Part shown: piece after piece, positions 61,729-64,000 of the stretch | Numbering within the stretch: position 1 is the first letter of the stretch | Layout: each line of letters starts with the position of its first letter | Assembly (NCBI RefSeq): GCF_030345095.1 | Contig: NZ_CP128360.1 | Location: 930,001 to 994,000 of the forward strand | Direction: 5' to 3' | DNA length: 64,000 nucleotides | Source of the DNA: Solwaraspora sp. WMMA2056 | GTDB lineage: Bacteria > Actinomycetota > Actinomycetes > Mycobacteriales > Micromonosporaceae | Translations under genes and position numbers: made by a program | Notes under the pieces: model-generated | Seen by the model: the letters and a program-made list of their open reading frames with translations, nothing else | Told to the model about the DNA's origin: nothing | Databases searched by the model: none

Positions 61729-62639
61729 TCGGCGAGAGCCGCGAGGAATGCGGCTCGCTCATCGTCCGTCAAATCGGTCATCCCTAGCTCGGCCGCGTTG
61801 ACCCAGCCGTCCGTTCCTTGTGCTGTCTGGAGTCCAGCAAAGGTCTGGGGCTCCCAGAACGAGTCAACGTCAAGCTCCAGTTGGGTGCTTCGGGAGACTG
61901 CGCGCAGGTCGACGCTGGTAGCCTGCGCTGTCCGAGGGTGGTAACGCACGTAGCCCTCAAGATTCGCGCGGGAGCGCAGTGCCTCCTGAATCTGGTCAGC
62001 AAGCTCGGAGGAGAAGTTGACTGCTACAGCGTCGCCGCTGGCAAGACGCAACCGAGCGGTGTGGCTTTCGAAATCTGCCTCGAAAAGCACCCCGGTCAGG
62101 GTCTCATCCCTGCTCGTGGGCACCCGGTCACCGATGCGCTGCAGGCGTTCCCGAACTGCAGCATCGATAGTCGCTTGGCGTGAAGCCTGTCCCGTCGACA
62201 TCGGGGAGTCATCGATCAAGGTCATCGCTGTGTTTCGGTCGCCGATCCCTAGATCTGCGGCTAACCGAGCGACCGCGGCGGCCAGCTCCGCGTCTGTTTC
62301 CGGGCCACCGCCGGTGATCACGGCTAGCAGCCGATCAAAAGCAAGAGAACTCAGGTCCGCGACGGAGATAGGCAGCTCGTCGTCGTTTGGCTCTGCCGCT
62401 TCCGGCAAGGCGAAGACTCCGACAAAGCTTCCGCTCTGGATATCTACCATGCGAAGTCGCGCCGCGCTTTCGATAGCCTGGACGTGCCGACCGGTCCCAC
62501 GCCGGGCCTTTCCGAGGACCAAGTACGCCGCGTGGGCTATGGCACGTTCAAGACCAAGAATCATGCGGGCGACGTCGGCCGCCGCGACGCGGCCGGGCTG
62601 GGCGTTGACGCCTTCCAGCTTCGCCCGGACGATCCTCAT
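61674..62639 (-). CDS. Hypothetical protein upstream of a PIN toxin
   Basis: 321 residues. Helical N-terminal half (LEGVNAQPGRVAAADVARMILGLERAIAHAA), a middle region with an Asp-rich loop and a beta-rich part (FESHTARLRLASGDAVAVNFSSELADQIQEALRSRANLEGYVRY). No family recognised. Its 3' end overlaps the PIN gene by 55 bp, a sign of strict coupling; it may be an atypical antitoxin. Confidence 0.6.
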   Translation of the reverse strand: MRIVRAKLEGVNAQPGRVAAADVARMILGLERAIAHAAYLVLGKARRGTGRHVQAIESAARLRMVDIQSGSFVGVFALPEAAEPNDDELPISVADLSSLAFDRLLAVITGGGPETDAELAAAVARLAADLGIGDRNTAMTLIDDSPMSTGQASRQATIDAAVRERLQRIGDRVPTSRDETLTGVLFEADFESHTARLRLASGDAVAVNFSSELADQIQEALRSRANLEGYVRYHPRTAQATSVDLRAVSRSTQLELDVDSFWEPQTFAGLQTAQGTDGWVNAAELGMTDLTDDERAAFLAALAEWGRRTSPMGHCSLTRTL

Positions 62640-62691
62640 GAGCCGCGACTCCTACATCTGATCCCTGTCGTCGAGGACCTGGTGCCTCGCC

Positions 62692-62916
62692 ATGCAGTCT
62701 AGAAGGAACCACGCAGGGTCGTGGTCCCCTGACCGGCCGACGACAGACCTTGATTCGCCGGTCGGCTGGGGCAGCCGCCACAGGGCGGCAGGTGACTCGA
62801 CCGGCCGGCGCTGGTTCGTCACCGTCGACGATCTGACGCTGCGGCGGCACTCGGATCACGAGCCGCCGCTGGCGGCGTACCGCCGGTTAGAGACCCGCGC
62901 TCGGCGCGGCGGGTGA
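62692..62916 (+). CDS. Possible small gene of unknown function
   Basis: A 74-codon frame with an ATG start. Its C-terminal part (RRWFVTVDDLTLRRHSDHEPPLAAYRRLETRARRGG) has codon bias of a real gene; the N-terminal part does not. No ribosome binding site or family. It may be a remnant of a longer gene. Confidence 0.25.
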   Translation: MQSRRNHAGSWSPDRPTTDLDSPVGWGSRHRAAGDSTGRRWFVTVDDLTLRRHSDHEPPLAAYRRLETRARRGG

Positions 62917-62999
62917 CTTGCGCGTGGGGGGTGGCAGATGCTGCGTGACTATCTGGAGCCGATGAACGGCGACGGCGCTGCCGGTTGAGACCGGCCGAC

Positions 63000-63332
63000 T
63001 CATCTGACGGTTCGTCGGGCCTGTTCGGCTCGCCACAGCAGTTCGCCCTGCTCGGCGGCTGCCTCGTTGGCGGCGATCCATTCGTCGATCTCGGCCCGGT
63101 GGTCGGCGTAGTAGCGCAGCGCGACGTCGACGCTGTGCCGGGTCAGCCCGGTGCTGGCCATCATCTCGGTGACCAGCTCGTCGCCGTCCAGCTCCGGGGA
63201 TGCGGCCTTGATGGCGTGCCGCGCGGCGATGACCTCCCACACGTCGGGGCCGCCGGCCAGCGCGGCCCGCTGCCCGGCCGGCCCGTCGCGCACCAGGATG
63301 CCGGGGTACGTCGCGCCGTCGTACAAGCTCAT
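63000..63332 (-). CDS. Small hypothetical protein, DivIVA cassette 2 downstream gene
   Basis: 110 residues; GAGGAGGAG ribosome binding site ~8 nt upstream of the ATG. Predominantly helical, MSLYDGATYPGILVRDGP... resembling DUF433-like or YefM-type small proteins only weakly. Last of three genes from 63933. Unknown function. Confidence 0.65.
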   Translation of the reverse strand: MSLYDGATYPGILVRDGPAGQRAALAGGPDVWEVIAARHAIKAASPELDGDELVTEMMASTGLTRHSVDVALRYYADHRAEIDEWIAANEAAAEQGELLWRAEQARRTVR

Positions 63333-63337
63333 GGGAG

Positions 63338-63574
63338 CTACTCCTCCTCGTCGGTAGGAAGTGCGGGTCCGTCGTCGGTGACTCCGTCGGGGAGCCGGCC
63401 GGCGGCGGCAAGCCGCTCGTACGCCCAGCGCCAGTCGTCGCAGCGGCTCCGCAGGCAGGACACGCAGACCTTGAGCGTCGGCGAGTCGGTATGGGCGGCC
63501 AGCATGTCCCGGTAGACGGCGACGAGGTCTTCACGGACCGGCACCGCCTCCCCGACGGACGGCCCGCTGCTCAC
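63338..63574 (-). CDS. Small cysteine-containing hypothetical protein, DivIVA cassette 2
   Basis: 78 residues from a GTG overlapping the DivIVA-like stop (GTGA). It has VCVSCLRSRCDDWRW, with three closely spaced Cys residues (CxxC) like a small zinc-binding site. Ends acidic (DEEE). Function unknown. Confidence 0.65.
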   Translation of the reverse strand: MSSGPSVGEAVPVREDLVAVYRDMLAAHTDSPTLKVCVSCLRSRCDDWRWAYERLAAAGRLPDGVTDDGPALPTDEEE

Positions 63575-63933
63575 CGTGCGCCCGCGTAGTAGTGGTGCTG
63601 GCCGTTGGCCTGCCGCTGCGGGTCGAACCGGGCCTCGAACTGCTCGGTCTGCCATTCGCGCAGCGCGTTGCGCACCCGGTCGGCTTCGGTCCAGGCCATC
63701 CGCAGCTCACGGCGCAGCTCGTCGACCTCGTCGGCGACCCGTTCCAGGTAGCCGTACACCTCGTCCGGGTCGAGGCCGCCGCGCCAGCGGCGCGGCAGGA
63801 ACCGCATGGCGCGCACCGCCGGCCCGGTCAGCCGCGATCGCCGTACGCCGTTGCGTCCGCTGTTGCTCTGGTAGTCGCCGCCGGTCGCCGCCGTCAGCCG
63901 GTGCCGTACGGTCGCCGCGTTGCGCCTGAACAC
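63571..63933 (-). CDS. DivIVA-domain protein (cassette 2)
   Basis: 120 residues from a GTG with AAGGAGG 6 nt upstream. After a basic N-terminus the motif RFLPRRWRGGLDPDEVYGYLERVADEVDELRRELRMAWTEADRVRNALREWQTEQFE matches the DivIVA-like protein at 21298-21708. A His/Gly/Gln-rich C-terminus follows. The gene opens a three-gene operon on the minus strand and the window ends 67 nt upstream of it. Confidence 0.8.
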   Translation of the reverse strand: MFRRNAATVRHRLTAATGGDYQSNSGRNGVRRSRLTGPAVRAMRFLPRRWRGGLDPDEVYGYLERVADEVDELRRELRMAWTEADRVRNALREWQTEQFEARFDPQRQANGQHHYYAGAR

Positions 63934-64000
63934 GTCGTGCCTCCTTGGGGGAAAGAATCGTGGAGAGGCGCCGGGGCGGGCGGGATCACGCCAACCGAGT

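Overview
The window is high-GC DNA from an actinomycete, most likely a Micromonosporaceae member (Micromonospora or a close relative). This rests on codon use, many GTG/TTG starts, the conserved crgA-trpG-pknB-pknA-pbpA-rodA-pstP-fhaB-fhaA block, an XRE/DUF397 pair and several small protein families typical of the group. Nothing indicates a plasmid or prophage.

Layout. 1-1.7 kb: 5' part of a membrane Fe-S oxidoreductase gene. 2-14.7 kb: growth and division locus with crgA, a DUF881 gene, a class E sortase and a small membrane protein, trpG/pabA, then the minus-strand operon fhaA-fhaB-pstP-rodA-pbpA-pknA-pknB controlling peptidoglycan elongation by Ser/Thr phosphorylation. 14.95 kb: tRNA-Leu(CAG). 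15.2-17.05 kb: NAD-dependent epimerase overlapping a WecB/TagA-type glycosyltransferase gene. 17-24.7 kb: accessory stretch with a HicB-like protein, a three-gene unknown operon, a VOC protein, two miniature GntR regulators, a lineage-specific DivIVA-like cassette and a FitAB/VapBC-type toxin-antitoxin pair. 24.75-27.6 kb: GH88-like hydrolase and SDR with a LacI-type operator. 27.7-34.8 kb: DUF397/XRE pair, PASTA protein, glutamate-cysteine ligase-like protein, divergent yceI/marR. 35.1-37.8 kb: large XRE-NB-ARC-TPR regulator. 37.9-43.8 kb: leucine/acyl-CoA catabolism cluster (acyl-CoA dehydrogenase, carboxylase beta subunit, HMG-CoA lyase, biotin carboxylase, TetR). 43.9-50.8 kb: YbaK-like protein, three glycosyltransferases, sigma factor and lipoprotein.

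50.8-56.9 kb holds the most interesting system: a compact minus-strand RiPP operon. In transcription order it encodes an MFS exporter, an S9 peptidase, a 33-residue precursor peptide with a strictly alternating hydrophobic/polar C-terminus (VQVTVTVKIKF), a cobalamin-type radical SAM C-methyltransferase (CX7CX2C) and a DUF5825 protein. A hairpin between the precursor and radical SAM genes could set their expression ratio. I do not recognise this precursor class.

57-64 kb: methyltransferase, endonuclease/exonuclease/phosphatase-fold protein, GNAT acetyltransferase, AAA ATPase with tandem palindromes over its start, a PIN toxin with an overlapping upstream partner, and a second DivIVA-like cassette at the right edge. 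Both DivIVA cassettes and two paralogous small proteins suggest a poorly described gene family set spread over the window.
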